A DNA stretch of 64,000 bases, taken from assembly GCA_037043015.1 (NCBI GenBank), contig CM073323.1:27308758-27372757 (forward strand). Reading direction: 5' to 3'. This DNA is from Bryum argenteum (lineage: Eukaryota > Streptophyta > Bryopsida > Bryales > Bryaceae). The notes below the pieces were generated by a model, which made no database searches, had not been told where the DNA came from, and saw nothing but the letters and a program-made list of their open reading frames with translations. This document shows positions 1 through 12,094 of the stretch, one piece after another (the stretch's first letter is position 1; each line of letters starts with the position of its first letter). Made by a program: the position numbers and the translations under genes.

Positions 1-1708
1 ATTGTATTGCAGTAGTTACGTACCTGGACCCGGAAAGCATATGTCGTAAAAGGATGCAACTTCCTCACAACAAACGCGTTCACGTGACCCTTGTAAACCT
101 CAGATACCATTGCTGGATCAACAAATGTCCCTTGTGGGAGGCTTTCCTCTCCATACCCGAGATCTAGCATCTCGAGTACGGAGTTCTTCACTGCTTTACC
201 ATTACAGCTAAAAGAAGTCCAACTGCATGGAAAAGAAAATAAAAAAATATGTCAATATCTAAAGTCTTTTGTTTGGAGTGTAGAAATGAGAGCTTTCTAG
301 AAACTCACCTCAGAGAAATGGCCTTGGAAGTTACATTCTGAACAAGTGGAGCCTTTGGTACTTCTGGTGGTGCTGAGTCCGTCATCACCACTGAACTGTA
401 CAAAACCAAAATGAACATCAAATTAGCAGAGTTCAACAACAAACTTCAATTTTTGATGTGTACGTACATACCAGAGTGAGGGCTATCCCCTCGCTCGTTA
501 TGTGCATAAACACACACGACGTAGTTGGTGCCGGGCTCCAACTCTTTGGCGACAAACTTGTTCTCCCGGATTGTGCTCACGCTATTACTTTTGGAATTTT
601 GAGGACTGAACGACTGTGTCTGTACATACATCTGCACCAAATTGTCGCATAAGATTGTTTGCAGAAGAGAATTCACAAAAGTAATCGATTTTTGCAATCA
701 CACATTGTCAACAACCATATCAGCTCTTACCTCCACACAATAGAATTCAATGGATCTCCCGCCATCATGCACAGGAGGACGCCATGCCAGTTCAATTGAA
801 TGGGTGCCATGTTTCGAAACCACTGGTTTTGATGGCTCTGATGGTGGACCGGATTCGGTAATTAAGGTAGCTGCCGATCAATATAATAAAGTTAAGCTTG
901 CTTGCAACATTTCTTTCTATGAGACAAATTGATAAGCAAGATGAGAATGATTCACTTACTTTGAAATGTCCATGATCCGAGTGTAGTTAGAGTGCGGATG
1001 CGTACTCCAACCTTTGATGCAGGTGGAAGAGCAGCCAATTGGTGCGAGCGGGCACTTCCGTGATATACCATGGTCCAGGCCTTACCAGTTCCAAGCTTCG
1101 TGTCAATCTCGAATCTGCAGGCTCAATTTTTCAACATGAAAATCTATTCGACAAAACATTCCATCATAATACATTGAGAAGCGTGAGTGCGATGCATACA
1201 TGGTTCCCGGAGGAAAGGCGTAAGTGTTGTCGTCCCAATTGAGGTGGATGGTTGTTGCAGTGATCCTCCATGTCACGCTGGGCTCTCCAACATGCGAAAC
1301 TAGAGACTGTCCTTGGAACTCTTCAACCCTACTGCCAGCATCACTCTCCATACTCGATTCTGCAGCATCCATGTATAGAGGCTCCTTGGTGCTTGCAGTA
1401 TCGCAAACCACCTTCTCTTTGCCATTCCTTTTCGCGACCTCTTCGGCTTGGGCGTGTGCCTTGTTTTCCGCCTCTACAATGTCGGTAGTTGCAGCAAAAC
1501 CCTGAGATTCTTCATCTTCTACAGACATCATGGTTGAATTTGTGAGATTTGCGTCCACCAGGTTGGAAGCAATCTCCTTCTCTACCATCTCTAAACAGTT
1601 CGTCATCTTCTCTTCAGGCTCGTTCTCTTCGTGTGGCGCTACAGCCGCTGGCGCTACCACCTCTAATGTGACCACTTTTCGCTCTAGAACCGAGTCCTGC
1701 AACAACAT
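1..1708 (-). CDS. Fibronectin type III (FNDC3-like) protein, copy A, 3' part outside window
   Basis: The predicted exons on the minus strand are 1708-1200, 1114-960, 870-731, 631-472, 390-309 and 222-24. All have consensus splice borders and together make 415 open codons; the rest of the gene lies left of the window. The ATG at 1708 is the first after an in-frame TAG. Residues 1-130 are acidic and low complexity. Then come at least three FN3-like modules, recognisable from W..P, 'PPASKVGVRIRT' and 'PGTNYVVCVYAHNE'. This order, plus the hydrophobic tail seen in copies B and C, resembles the FNDC3 family, whose animal members are tail-anchored ER/Golgi proteins; that role here is inference. Unlike copies B, C and E, no defect is visible in this part. 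The function in plants is not known to me. Confidence 0.75.
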
Positions 1709-1732
1709 CTTGCGCGAGACTCTCTTGAGCTA

Positions 1733-2130
1733 TGAACTTTGGCGCTACAAACCCTCGCGATATAAACCCTCGCAATACAAACCCTTGCGTTAGAGTCCTT
1801 GCCCTACCAGCCCTCGCGTTACGGCCCCTCGAGCTATCAACCCTCGCGTTACGACCCCTAGCGCTACCAATCTTCGCGCTCAACCCCTCGCGCTCAACGC
1901 CGCGCGCTGAAGCCTCCATGCTCAACCCCTTTGCGCTCAAACCCCTGGCGCTCAAATCCTCTCGTTCAACCCTTTCCGCTCAAATCCCGCGTTAAACCCC
2001 CGCGCTCAAACCTCACACACAAACCTCGCGCTCCAATTCTCGCGCTCAACCCCTCGCGCAACCTCTCGTGTTCAAACCTTCGCGCTCAACGCCTCGCGCT
2101 CAAACCTTCGCGCTCACACCCTCCAACTAC
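1733..2130. repeat. GC-rich degenerate minisatellite upstream of FN3 copy A
   Basis: About 25 imperfect copies of a roughly 14-16 base unit close to 'cctcgcgctcaac' lie directly upstream of the FN3 start codon. The same array is at 41060-41525 in copy C and is deleted in copy B. An open frame runs through it on the minus strand, rich in R, S, A and G, but it is separated from the FN3 start by a stop in the FN3 frame. It is probably promoter or 5' leader sequence. Confidence 0.7.
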
Positions 2131-2350
2131 GAACTCTTCAGCTACGGCCGCTTATGCATGGACCTCTCACGCTACGATCTTCTGCGCTAGGTTCTCTAGC
2201 ACCACAACATCGTGTGCGACAACTTCCACCTTGCGCGCATCGTCCCTCGCACGCATTGACTCCTTGCGCACTGATCCTATCGAGCTACAAACCCTAGAGT
2301 TGCCATGGAGGTATGCGGCTCGTTTTCTTCTCCGACTTCTCTCAAATTAG

Positions 2351-3255
2351 TGACATCGTTCCTTTTCACCTCTTCACCTCTTTTGGAATGAAAATGTCAG
2401 CATGCCTGCATGTGAAGCGTTTTGAATATATTGTTCTTCACCCTCAAACCCGACAAGCAGCAATGTGATCTAGATATCATAATATTGAAGTGGCTCCCAA
2501 AAGCACCCTCATATATATACATATATATTTTTAATATATCAAAAATTAAAGTTTAGAATCATTTTCTCTCTTTTTTAGTTGAGTATAAAAATTATTCTAC
2601 ATATTGTTCATATTTCAATGAAGGGTTTTTTACTAAAGATTATGTCTTTTTGACAAATTTTTAGCTTGATATCATTCTAAAATACGGATGGGTATAGAAC
2701 TTGATGAAGGTTCAACTTTCAAAAGGCATAATTTCTTCCCAAAAAACAATTTGGAGCATACTTTCAACTACTCAATCTTTGCATAAACATAGTAGATTAG
2801 AAAGTCTTGAGTCTACGTGAAAATTTCTTGCCCTAATTAATATTGACTTTGGATTACCAAAAGAAACTTTTGCCTCTACTTTGAATATTGTGGACTTGTG
2901 ATATCAGAATTAGGAGCAACACAATTGACAAAGAATTTACCTACTACTACTAGGAATAGTTGCGTACATGATGGTATGGTAAAAAGCACATAAGAACCAA
3001 AAAAACAAAATTTTACACAACTCAAATGGATAATACAAGCATATTGGGAACTTGGAACTTTCAAAGCCTAATATTACTCAATACTTCGAAGGTTAAGCTT
3101 AAAAGGGTGTGAAGAGAAATAAACTAAATATATAAGCATTAAATAGTAAAACTCATTACAACTCTATTGCCTTCCTTGTAAATCTCTCATTATAGGCTAC
3201 TCCATTGTTTTTCAACCATTTTATATGACTTTAATACAATACTACATACTCTATC
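2351..3255. repeat. Duplicated AT-rich flank of FN3 gene (copy A)
   Basis: AT-rich DNA without coding signs, present again at about 23980-24843 and 41760-42901 at over 90 percent identity by eye. It contains a short 'catatatatatacatatatat' tract near 2512. It marks the 5' side of each FN3 copy and belongs to the tandem unit. Confidence 0.75.
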
Positions 3256-3259
3256 TTAA

Positions 3260-4175
3260 CCCTTCAAGGTCCATAAAACGGGTTTTTGCAATTTTGAGGA
3301 GCCGGGTGGAAGGGGTTAAAAGTAATAATTTTGCCTAAGATTTATATTTTGTGCTCCTTACACTGCAAAGTGCTTGTAACAAAATTTGCAAAGCCAAATT
3401 CCAATGCTAGAATCTTTATTAGAAATTATAAGTTTCAAGTCGAAAAAGGGGAGTTTAAAATTAGTCTCTTTTTGAATGTATTTTTCTAGAAATATAATCA
3501 TTACAAAATCACTACTCAAGCTCCAATGGAACCTAAGTCAAAAATATTACAAATTTTACAAGGGTAACCTCCAAAAAGTACAAAAACAAATTTCAAGAAT
3601 TGTGGTAATTTCACAATTATTTCTCTCAAAAGTTGTCAGTTGAGAATTTTAAATATTTTTGAACAAAATTTGCCTAAAAATCATAAACGCATAAAGGTAA
3701 CTACTTACCATTTACTATTTCTATAAATAGAATACAATAAACGTGATGCTTGCTTTCCCCAATAGCTCAATTTATACCTTCTTCTACAAAAGAATTTGAA
3801 TGAAGGTACAAAAAGCAAAATGAGTCTCTAAAATTTTGCATTGGCATTCTATTCTTGATTATCTACATGGAAAAAATATGAGCAAAATGTTTGGGGCAAC
3901 AATCATCAAGTCTCTCCTTGTTCAAAGTAGAATGTTCCTCCCTCACAATGCCCAAAAAAAGTTTTGCATCAATTTTGAAAGCTATCATCTCACAATTGTT
4001 GTAGATTCAATGGTTCAAATGTGACATGGTATTTCTAATAGTAGTTTCTTTTGGGATCTTACAATTGAAAATCCTTTTAAATGATAAACATATAGTCTTA
4101 CCTCAATCTCTAGAAAGTGGTCAATAATCGGAGTTTTTGAGTTTAAAGGTCCAAAATATGCTTGGACCGTAGAGA
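3260..4175. mobile_element. Decayed piggyBac-like non-autonomous element
   Basis: The left end reads TTAA then 'cccttcaaggtcc'. The right end is 'ggaccgtagaga' then TTAA, the degenerate inverse of the left end. The ends match the CCCCTAAAGGTCC termini of fresher elements at 34458 and 42497. The interior is AT-rich with no transposase. The same insertion is at 42906-44535 in the C-side flank and is truncated at 24848 in the B-side flank, so it predates the tandem duplication. Confidence 0.6.
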
Positions 4176-4589
4176 TTAATCAATAAGTGCTTACCTTTTG
4201 AAAAAATCGTGACAACCTCTAACCACTTATTGCCAAACAAAAGGAGTATATTCATTCTTTCCTCTTGATGGCAATGTGCGAAGCATAAGAAAAAAATAAA
4301 AATTTCACCTTCAACCAAATTTGGAAAGTTAAACACCTTAATTTCTTTTGTTGATCTTTATATATAAAAGATTACGATTGGTTGGTCTGTCTCCGTGTCC
4401 TTGGCAATCCATACATGCATGGCCATGATCATGACCATCATCATTTGGTCATGAATACATGGTATGGAGAGTTTTGAAGATTTGGAAGATTTTCCGTTCG
4501 TAGCATTTGGTTGTTACTAAGAGTTTACTAGATCCGTAACTATAATATAACAAGAAGTTAAACGGACAAGGATTATGGAATATCAAAAT

Positions 4590-5030
4590 GGAAGCAAAGA
4601 AGGAGCGAACGGGAGATCAAGGGATCATTGGAGGGGAAGTAGGATCCCGGAGGAAAGGATAGGAACGTGGAATAGAAGATGGAAACCGATAACAAATAAT
4701 GAGAACGAGGAATGAATGATGAGAACTAGGAATAAATGATGTTAACCGGGAACGAATAGTGAGAACTAGGAACAAATGATGGTAAACGGGAAAGAATGAT
4801 GTGAATTATGAACAAATGATAGGCACGTAGAATGATTGATGGAAACCAAGAAGAGATGTGAACTATGAACAAATGATAGGCACGTAGAACGACTGATGGA
4901 AACCAAGAAGGGAAGTTGTCGGGCGGAGAACTCGGAACAAAATATGGAAGGAGATTTTGGAGGTAGAGAACCGGCATCAAAGAAATGGGAATGAGGAACA
5001 AGAACTGAAGACAAGGAACTAGAAACAAGA
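4590..5030. repeat. Purine-rich minisatellite
   Basis: A strongly purine-biased stretch of degenerate units of about 22 bases built on 'gaac.aatgatg.gaac'. A homologous but diverged array lies at 45900-46330. Open frames on the opposite strand (rich in F, S, L) are by-products of the repeat. No gene is recognised. Confidence 0.65.
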
Positions 5031-5479
5031 AAACAAGGGACATGCCATAACTCTCAAAAAGGAGGATGACCATCAATGACATATCCAAGGATCGAGGGTA
5101 GTATTTAAAGAGCCCCAAATAAAGAGCTCATCCATTAGGACGAGGAGGATCTTACTTACAAATTAATCAAATGTTTTTATTTGTGTGTCAGGAGGACACA
5201 ATATATACTAGTACATAATACATAAATACCAGTATGCTTGGCCGACATTGCCATGCCTACACAAATACTTTGATCTTGCCTCTTCATACTACTATAAGCA
5301 AAATATTAAAAGATCAAAGATTCTTAAGAAAAGAAAGAAACCAATTTTAGATTTTATGCTTGTAAGCTTGTATTACTATTTTTGATATTTTTCTCGGGCT
5401 CCAAACATCATGATTTTCTAACATTTGCATGGTTTCTTTACTAAATGAATTTTTTGCACAAAACAAGGAACAATTATTC

Positions 5480-5771
5480 AAAAATCTCAATTCAAGTTCG
5501 AGCTTATCAAGCAAAACCAGTTACAACTTCAAAACCATTCTTAGCTTCTCCACTTGCAAATGAAATATAGAATATACTATTAGCCTCGACTCGATTCCTT
5601 CTACTCAGATCGAAATTACATTCGAAACAAAAACAAGTCAAAGAGATAGAGAAATACGCTTCCATTACCTTGGTCATGCTTAACAATGATCTTCCAAAAG
5701 AAACATTGGTAGCACGAATAATCTGTAACAATCGATCAATCCTCTGGCATAAAACGGTCTTTTCTGGCCTC
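5480..5771 (-). pseudogene. NOL pseudogene 1, terminal exon and 3' flank
   Basis: The last coding residues of NOL ('ARKDRFMPED' and stop at 5736-5738) and the 3' flank match 50160-50470 of the intact gene. Immediately upstream, instead of the preceding NOL exon, the sequence runs into the SARKLA gene fragment, giving a chimeric open frame at 5736-5993. The missing middle exons of this copy reappear at 12628-13855, so a 6.9-kb block (about 5772-12627) separates the two parts. Confidence 0.75.
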
Positions 5772-6060
5772 AAAATGAAGGCGGCCTGAAAATGAAGGCA
5801 GGCGGAGAAGCACTCTGGGCCAGGTAGGTCCTGAAGCACCCATAGAGAAGCCGCAAGCTACCTTGCGGACGCTGGGGGCCGCTTGCTCATGCCATCGTAA
5901 AGCTGGTTGCTGAACAGCTCGGCACGGGCGTGGAAGGCGCCGAGCGTTGATGGCCGCGCACCAACATGCCCTCACCCCGCTTGTCACTCTCATCCCCGTC
6001 CCAGTCCTTGTCCCCCGCGCCTGTCTCTCCTCCCCTGCCGCTCTTGCTAAACTCCAGAGT
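5772..6060 (-). pseudogene. First-exon fragment of a SARKLA-motif coiled-coil-type gene, copy 1
   Basis: This matches 13856-14137 and 31471-31759. It is frameshifted and lacks the start region. It sits directly against the NOL terminal exon. See the copy at 13856 for the motif and possible identity. Confidence 0.6.
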
Positions 6061-6204
6061 CTAAAAAGCTTCTAATAAAAAATGTGGATTTGCATGGGGA
6101 GAGGACATGAAAATCCTCATTTTTCATGAATACTCTTCTCATGAATTTGGAATAATTTTGAGATATTCATCTCATGAACTTTAAGTTTCTCGTTGTGAAT
6201 ATCA

Positions 6205-6363
6205 CATGAAAAATGCAAACTTTCATTAAAAATTGGAGCTCTCTAATATATTCATAACATGAAAAATGCAAACTTTCATTAAAAATTGGAGCTCTCTAAT
6301 ATATTCATAACATGAAAAATGCAAACTTTTAATGAGAAATTTGAGCTCTTTAACATCCTTACT
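6205..6363. repeat. 53-bp tandem repeat, three copies
   Basis: Units begin 'catgaaaaatgcaaac' at 6205, 6258 and 6311. The first two are essentially identical and the third is diverged. This lies in AT-rich, gene-free DNA between the SARKLA fragment and the UBP1-like fragment (6061-6560), where nothing else was recognised. Confidence 0.8.
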
Positions 6364-6559
6364 CACAATTTATAACATGAAAAATTGCCATATTTCTATT
6401 TAATAAGAATGTGTTACATAGAAGCAATCGGTAAAACTTGACTATATTAGCATCCTAAGTTCTCCCCAAGTACTAGTTATACCACATGTATACTAATTAT
6501 GAAAGACCTAATTGACTACTAAATAAACCAACAAAATGCTAATAGAAGGCATGTTGCTG

Positions 6560-7175
6560 GCTCAACACTCTTCACACTAACCCTCCTCCTTGCTGAAAGC
6601 AATCGAAAATACTCTGGCTTCCGGGACCTCCAAGAGTTGTGCCTTGGCCTAACTCCATCCCCAAGCTCTGATGAGGTAGACTTGTTGGTGTAGCTCCGCT
6701 TGTGTTACCTGCCAACAAGAGGTTACTTGTTAGTCTACCAAGCTTTTGTGCTTAAGGCCACACGGGTGACATCTACCAGCTCCAAATTGCGGCCTGAACA
6801 TCCTACGGATCTCAGTAAACATGACCAGAGGACCACACTGAAATAGACCAGCATTCAAAAAGCTCTTTGAATGCTGGTCCAATTAGCCCGGCAATGGAGC
6901 ATCTCGAAATAATAGCAAGCATATAACAGTGCAGCACTCTTGTATGATGCCGCAGCGAAACATCTTCATTCCACACCGTGAAAAATACATAACACCCATA
7001 TATTGGATGCACATTACTACCTGATGAGCCAGATTTCCAACGTAGACGGTGGTGTATTGGAAATTGTTCTCTGGTGCAAAATCATCTTGACGTTCTTCAG
7101 AGTGTCCTTCTGAAAGACGAACAACACGTTCACTGACCTTGAGAGAAGTTTACGACCCTGAATAATAAAGTACAT
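6560..7175 (-). pseudogene. UBP1-like oligouridylate-binding protein gene fragment
   Basis: The exon at about 7175-7019 encodes '...DDFAPENNFQYTTVYVGNL', the linker and start of the third RRM of plant UBP1/TIA-1-type nuclear RNA-binding proteins. It ends at a GT donor. About 400 bases downstream, 'NTSGATPTSLP' and 'GPGSQSIFDCFQQGG' resemble the Ala/Pro/Gln-rich UBP1 tail. RRM1, RRM2 and most of RRM3 were not found, so this is a 3' fragment. It lies next to a SEC1 fragment in the same orientation, inside an insertion in NOL pseudogene 1. Confidence 0.5.
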
Positions 7176-7749
7176 GACATTATTTGAAGCCTGATCACTT
7201 CGGTTCAAGGAAACCTCGTAGCTCAGCAGGCAACACGAGAATGGTGATGTGCGTGGACAGACAAAAAAATCTTTCAACGCGGCTCGTGCATGCGGAGCTA
7301 AGATTGAATAAGTTGATTCGAAATCTGAAAGTTGGGATGTACCTTGGCCGGATGGAGACTGAAGCCCTGCCGACTGATCAACATAACCGTTCGTACCTTG
7401 CCCGTGCCCTGGTCTCTTCAGCCTGAGAGTTGCTATTTGTCTTCGTTGCCCAATTGCACCGAATCTGTAGAGTTCCCAGAAACTTTCCTGCGAGCAATAT
7501 TTATAAAATGCTGAATGCTCGTACCGTATCACACCGCCCTTATCCACACTTCATGCGAAAGCACGAGACAGAAACCCTACAAGTGCCAAGTGTAATGACT
7601 AATGACTACGACCTAAGATCGGAGAGCTGGTCGAGCACGCAGGGATTTTTAAGGTCGCTATTCTTACCACATAGTTTTGAGGTTGCCCGCCAGAGATTCT
7701 TATTATGGCCCTCTTGGAGGTCAGTTTATGCACTACTCGTAACTGCAAA
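7176..7749. other. Unassigned DNA between UBP1-like and SEC1-like fragments
   Basis: Short open frames exist on both strands (for example minus-strand 7547-7017 and plus-strand 7430-7810). None resembles a family I know, and none has a convincing start or splice context. This is probably decayed intron or exon sequence of the neighbouring fragments. Confidence 0.4.
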
Positions 7750-9320
7750 TCAAGCCCACACTGGATGCTTTTTAGACCCGAAAACTAAACACGAAAGCTT
7801 GCGTGCATGATGTGCCAATACCCTTCAACCCATCTTCAACCCATCTTGCCTAATCTTGTGATGGAGCAGAGTAGCAATCTACAATAAACCGAACTTTGGT
7901 TCAATCCAGCATGTCCATGAGAAAACATAGATGTCCTACAAACAGGCAGTATGTGCTCGTTCCAACTAACAAGAATCAGAATCTCTAGGTTTAGGGTGCA
8001 AGCGCATGGTTACATGAATATGGACTCTGAGCTTATCAATGTGGTCTCGATACTGAGGAAGTGCCTGCACCAACTTTTGCATGTCCTTGGTAGACAACTC
8101 CTGCCCCTCCCTGTTGCAAGTGGAAAACTATTGTTTAGACAATGACAGGACATCCAACAAACCTAAACCGGATAGTCGGCATCTACACCCTGTATCAACC
8201 AAGAGTTATGAACCCTCGGTCCACAACTCTGTCATCAAAAGAGTACTACCATTCTACAACGAAAGCCAAAAAGGCCGGATCAAACTTTCAGGCACATCTG
8301 ATTGATGGTGCGTCAGGCGAAAGAGATGCGCTGTACCTCGCACCCAGTTGCACTTGAGCAGCTTTGTTTTTATTTGTAAACATTGCCATTTTATCCGAAA
8401 GCTGCAAGTTTGCCTGTTTTCGGCAATCACACACGGGATTTTTTCAACCGACTACTTCGGGGGCCCGAAAAATACCAGACTAAATGAGCGAATCAAAGGA
8501 ATCGAGGAAACGTACATCGGCAATGAAAAGATCCCGCAGTTCCACCCAGATGGAATCGTGTTCCTCCAACAACACCTCTTTGTGCTCCTTTTTTACTCCG
8601 TTCATTATCTGCAGATTCACCGAGGAAAAATCAGCCAACTCCGATCATCCGCAATCCGAACCTACCATTCTCCAACACGCACTACACTCACAAACGCAAA
8701 CCACAGCATGTCTCCGGACGCTGCTTTTGTCCATTCGTCGGTCTCACAGGACACGCACAACAGCTCAGAAAAACAAATATTCAATACCTCATTAGAATAC
8801 TTGTTGCCTTCCAACTCCAAAAGCTCATGGCACATTGCAACATACGACCACTCATGTATCACTGCAGCCACTTGCAACAATCTTCCTGATGAAACTCTTA
8901 ATCTTGTCACACTGACATGCAGCACAAGGTTGCGCCTACACAAACCAACTACTCTGCCGCTGTGAGAAACGACAATGCGCGTTTTCAGTTCACCGGGGAG
9001 TCTGCAAGATTATAAAAGAATAACAGTCGAAAACAGCAGTCAGAAAATTTGATCCATCGAACATTCGAAAAGATCACCTACAGGGTCTACTGACCTATCC
9101 ACGATGATGAGGTCGCAGGTTTCTGATTATGGAAAGTCGAGTAAGGATGCGTTGAACTTCATTAGCTTCTCCCACAATAAAGCTTCTATCTTGGTTGGCA
9201 CCAGGTCACGAGCTGCTGTGGTCGTCGATGCATCCAGAACTGCTAAACGGTACCGCACATAGGGGAGCTCCTGAACAAAAGCGCGTGTTCCATGAGCAAG
9301 GTAACGAGAAGAGCTCCAGA
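7750..9320 (-). pseudogene. SEC1/KEULE (Sec1/Munc18) gene fragment with nonsense mutation
   Basis: Sec1/Munc18 proteins bind syntaxins and control vesicle fusion; KEULE acts in plant cytokinesis. Exons with good borders are about 9320-9078, 8861-8788, 8608-8516, 8401-8337, 8110-8014, and 7878 downwards. They encode in order 'LPYVRYRLAVLDAST', 'SETCDLIIVDRSVDP', '[15 protein letters not shown]', 'HKEVLLEEHDSIWVELRD', 'LSDKMAMFTNKNKAAQ' and 'LSTKDMQKLVQALPQY', all characteristic of the plant SEC1 domain. The codon before SETCDL, normally Gln in the family, is TAA (9127-9129). The N-terminal third and the C-terminal half are absent, and similarity decays below 7880. It is a non-functional fragment of about 250 residues. 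Confidence 0.8.
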
Positions 9321-9399
9321 CCGACGAAACTACATGCACTAATTCTAGTCCATGGCGCCAGGCTCTCCATTGCTTGCTTCTTGCTTCTCCCACCTCTTC

Positions 9400-9647
9400 T
9401 CACTCCTCAACGACCTTGATCGTGTTGCGATTTCTCTTCAACCTCGAAATGAAGAGGTTTCATGGCCACCTCGAAATCCTAATCTGTTTTCTCGGCTTCT
9501 TCTACCTCTGTAAGCGATCAATGCAGGAATGGAATGCAATAATTGGGGTTGTGGGCTTGGACAATGAATGGCTTGTGATGATATAATGGATGTGATGATC
9601 TAATGGAATGGAGTGCCGCATTGGGCGTGTGTACCGTTAACGTCAAT
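9400..9647. other. Gene-free stretch left of a MITE
   Basis: No coding, RNA or repeat signal recognised apart from AT-rich runs. Confidence 0.4.
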
Positions 9648-9892
9648 AACGCCATATTCGTTAAATTGGCCAATCCCTATTATTTTGGCCGCTTGAAAAA
9701 GTGTATATAGCACAAATGAAAACAATGCCATGTAGATAATTACATTAAAATCAACATGCATTGAGAGGACTAAAATAAATTATTAATATATTGCCCCATC
9801 TTAAAACTTTTTTGTTTCACTTTACTCTATTTATTTGAATAGTGTGCGGCCAAATATAGAGGGGATTGGGCCAATTTAACGAATATGGGGTT
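9648..9892. mobile_element. MITE-like element with long terminal inverted repeats
   Basis: The left end 'aacgccatattcgttaaatt' and right end 'aatttaacgaatatggggtt' form inverted repeats that continue through ggcc(c)aatccc to 'ggccgc', roughly 45 bases imperfectly. It is flanked by CAAT on both sides (9644-9647, 9893-9896), a possible 4-bp target duplication. The AT-rich core has no coding potential. Superfamily uncertain. Confidence 0.65.
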
Positions 9893-10164
9893 CAATGCTC
9901 TCAACTCTCCGGCGCTCCAGCGCTCCAGTACTGCGAAAATGAAAACAAGGAGAAATGAAACAAGGAGAATTGAACAAGGATATTTGAAACCATGAATCAT
10001 GTTGATTTTTCTAGTTAATGAATCATATTGTAAATAACTTATTCCAACAAACTTGTTGGTTGCCTACATTTTCGTCAGGGTCAAGCTGAGAGGCAGGGCG
10101 GGAGAGGTGAGAGTGTGAGACCATGGCGCTCAGCTGCCTCTTAAGGTGGTCCCGGTACCCATCT

Positions 10165-11114
10165 TCATATCCACACTACTCTCCGAGCAAGCTTCACCCA
10201 CAATCACCACAATCCCCGAGCTTCAGTTCCGAACGCCACCACCTCTGACCATAACGGAGCACAGTCTCTCAAACAAACTAGCACTCAAACTGTGAAAATC
10301 CTCCGCGTGAGAAACTAAACTTAGCTCTCCGAACTGTGGCAATCCGATTTGAGGAAACTATGGTAGCTCTCAAAACTGTGAGAATCCTTTTGGGAGAAAC
10401 TAAGCTTAGCTCTCAGAACTGTAGCAATCCGATCTGGAAAAACTAAGTTGGCTCTCAAGACTGAACACTGGCTCGTTTCGAGGAAACTAGCTCTCAGAGC
10501 AAGCAGAGGAGTCAGAGGAGTCGGCAGAGCGGTACTTCCCATGCGGCCAATTCTTTTCTTCATGGCTATTTACAAAGATTTGAATCTTTGGTTATCATGA
10601 GCGATTGCAAGGGCTCGTGTTCAGACATTCATGGCATGATAATATTCACTTTTGATTTCTGATTTTTGATTTTGATGGGGGTGCCATGGAAAGGGATGGG
10701 AATTGTGACCATGACCTTCTCCTGGCACAAATGGCAATCATGTGCCGGGGCCAATGTACACTGGTCCCCACTTTTGACTTTTCCTCCTTTAGGGAGTTGG
10801 GGATATTCAACAAGATGTGAAATATTTGGTTTGCAACGGAGAATATTCAACTAGATTGTTGGATGTTATGTTCCTGCGACCATTATAGGCACTTTTGGAA
10901 TAGGTATTGCCATCTTCCTTTGTTAAATGTTTGGGCTTATGCTTGTAAGCCTATGTTTGAACACTTAATGTAAGTGTAGTAACATCTTTGTTTGTGGTGA
11001 TATAAGTGATGTCTTTGAGTGTATCAAAGAAGATTGTATTGGGTGATTCATGATTTACTTACTTTTCCTTTCTACTCGGATGAGATACATGTGGTTTCAG
11101 GCCTTTATAATAAT
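10165..11114. repeat. Region X, copy 1 (upstream DNA of the SARKLA gene)
   Basis: This matches 14165-15000 and 31797-32690; the match resumes at 12095-12620 after an element insertion. Near 10270-10510 it holds degenerate tandem units of about 45-50 bases built on 'agctctcaaaactgtg'. In copies 2 and 3 this region lies directly 5' of the SARKLA fragment's start, so it is probably that gene's promoter or leader. No recognisable protein. Confidence 0.6.
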
Positions 11115-11118
11115 TTAA

Positions 11119-12090
11119 CCCCTAAACGTCCCTAGTGTCGAAAAATGACATTTTGGATGAAGGGCAAAAACTTTGAAGAGCCATAACTTCTTCATCCAAA
11201 TTCTGTTTTTGAATAAATCACTTGGGTTAGGTCACAAATCAAGTCTAGTTTATGTGGTAAAAATTGCAGAATCATAAAATAAAGTATGAATAAATGGCAT
11301 GGATTTTGGTGAAGGCAGCTTTTGTTTTTGGGTTTTCAAACATTTGGCATGTTTTACCATTGCAAGCCAATTATTTGAAATCTAAAATAGTTTTTCATGA
11401 ATTTTTTTTCATAGGTTTGATATTTAGATGCATCCCAACAACTTTATAGTTGAAAGTTTTTTGATCTAGATAACTTCGGTATTGGCTTTGTAATGATGTT
11501 TCTACGATGAAAAAAGTGAAAAAATGGATGATCTTAAAAGAGCTATATCTCCTTCATCCACCGTTAGATTTTGACTTTATTTTTTGGGATGGATTCCAAT
11601 TATAGTCTATTTTTAGTGTTAGAAACCTTGACCCAATCGAGGATATATTGAAGAATAGGCATGGATTTGAGTGCGAGGGGTCTAGTTTTGGACTATTTTT
11701 CTTTTGTAAAAATTTTGGCATTTTTCACAACTACAAGGCTACCATTTGAGCCAAGGTTTTTTTTTGATGAATTTTTTTGGTACAAGAGTGTCTTTGAGAT
11801 GAAGATGAACAACTTTCTAGTTGCTGATTTTTTAATTGCAAATTTCATACTGGTAGTATTTTCACTTCAAAGTGGAAATGATGGTATTTTGTAGCCTGTT
11901 TTGCACACTAATATGTTATGATCTCGCAATCTATGAGGTCCCATGAGTCAAGCTTTGGTTCACATGATTTACTACAAGTCTTATACAAGTTTGTGTGGCT
12001 GAGATCTGAATAGCTTATCTTTATTTTCATCTATATCACTTTTTTTGAAAACGAGTTTTTGGCTAAAAATACCCCAAGGCCGTTTAGGGG
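11119..12090. mobile_element. piggyBac-like non-autonomous element, 972 bp
   Basis: It starts 'cccctaaacgtccc' and ends 'ccgtttagggg', flanked by TTAA at 11115-11118 and 12091-12094. Copies 2 and 3 of the surrounding region (near 15003 and 32678) have a single uninterrupted 'gaattaatgtgtg', an empty site. A relative of nearly the same length is at 44693-45665. No transposase gene. Confidence 0.8.
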
Positions 12091-12094
12091 TTAA

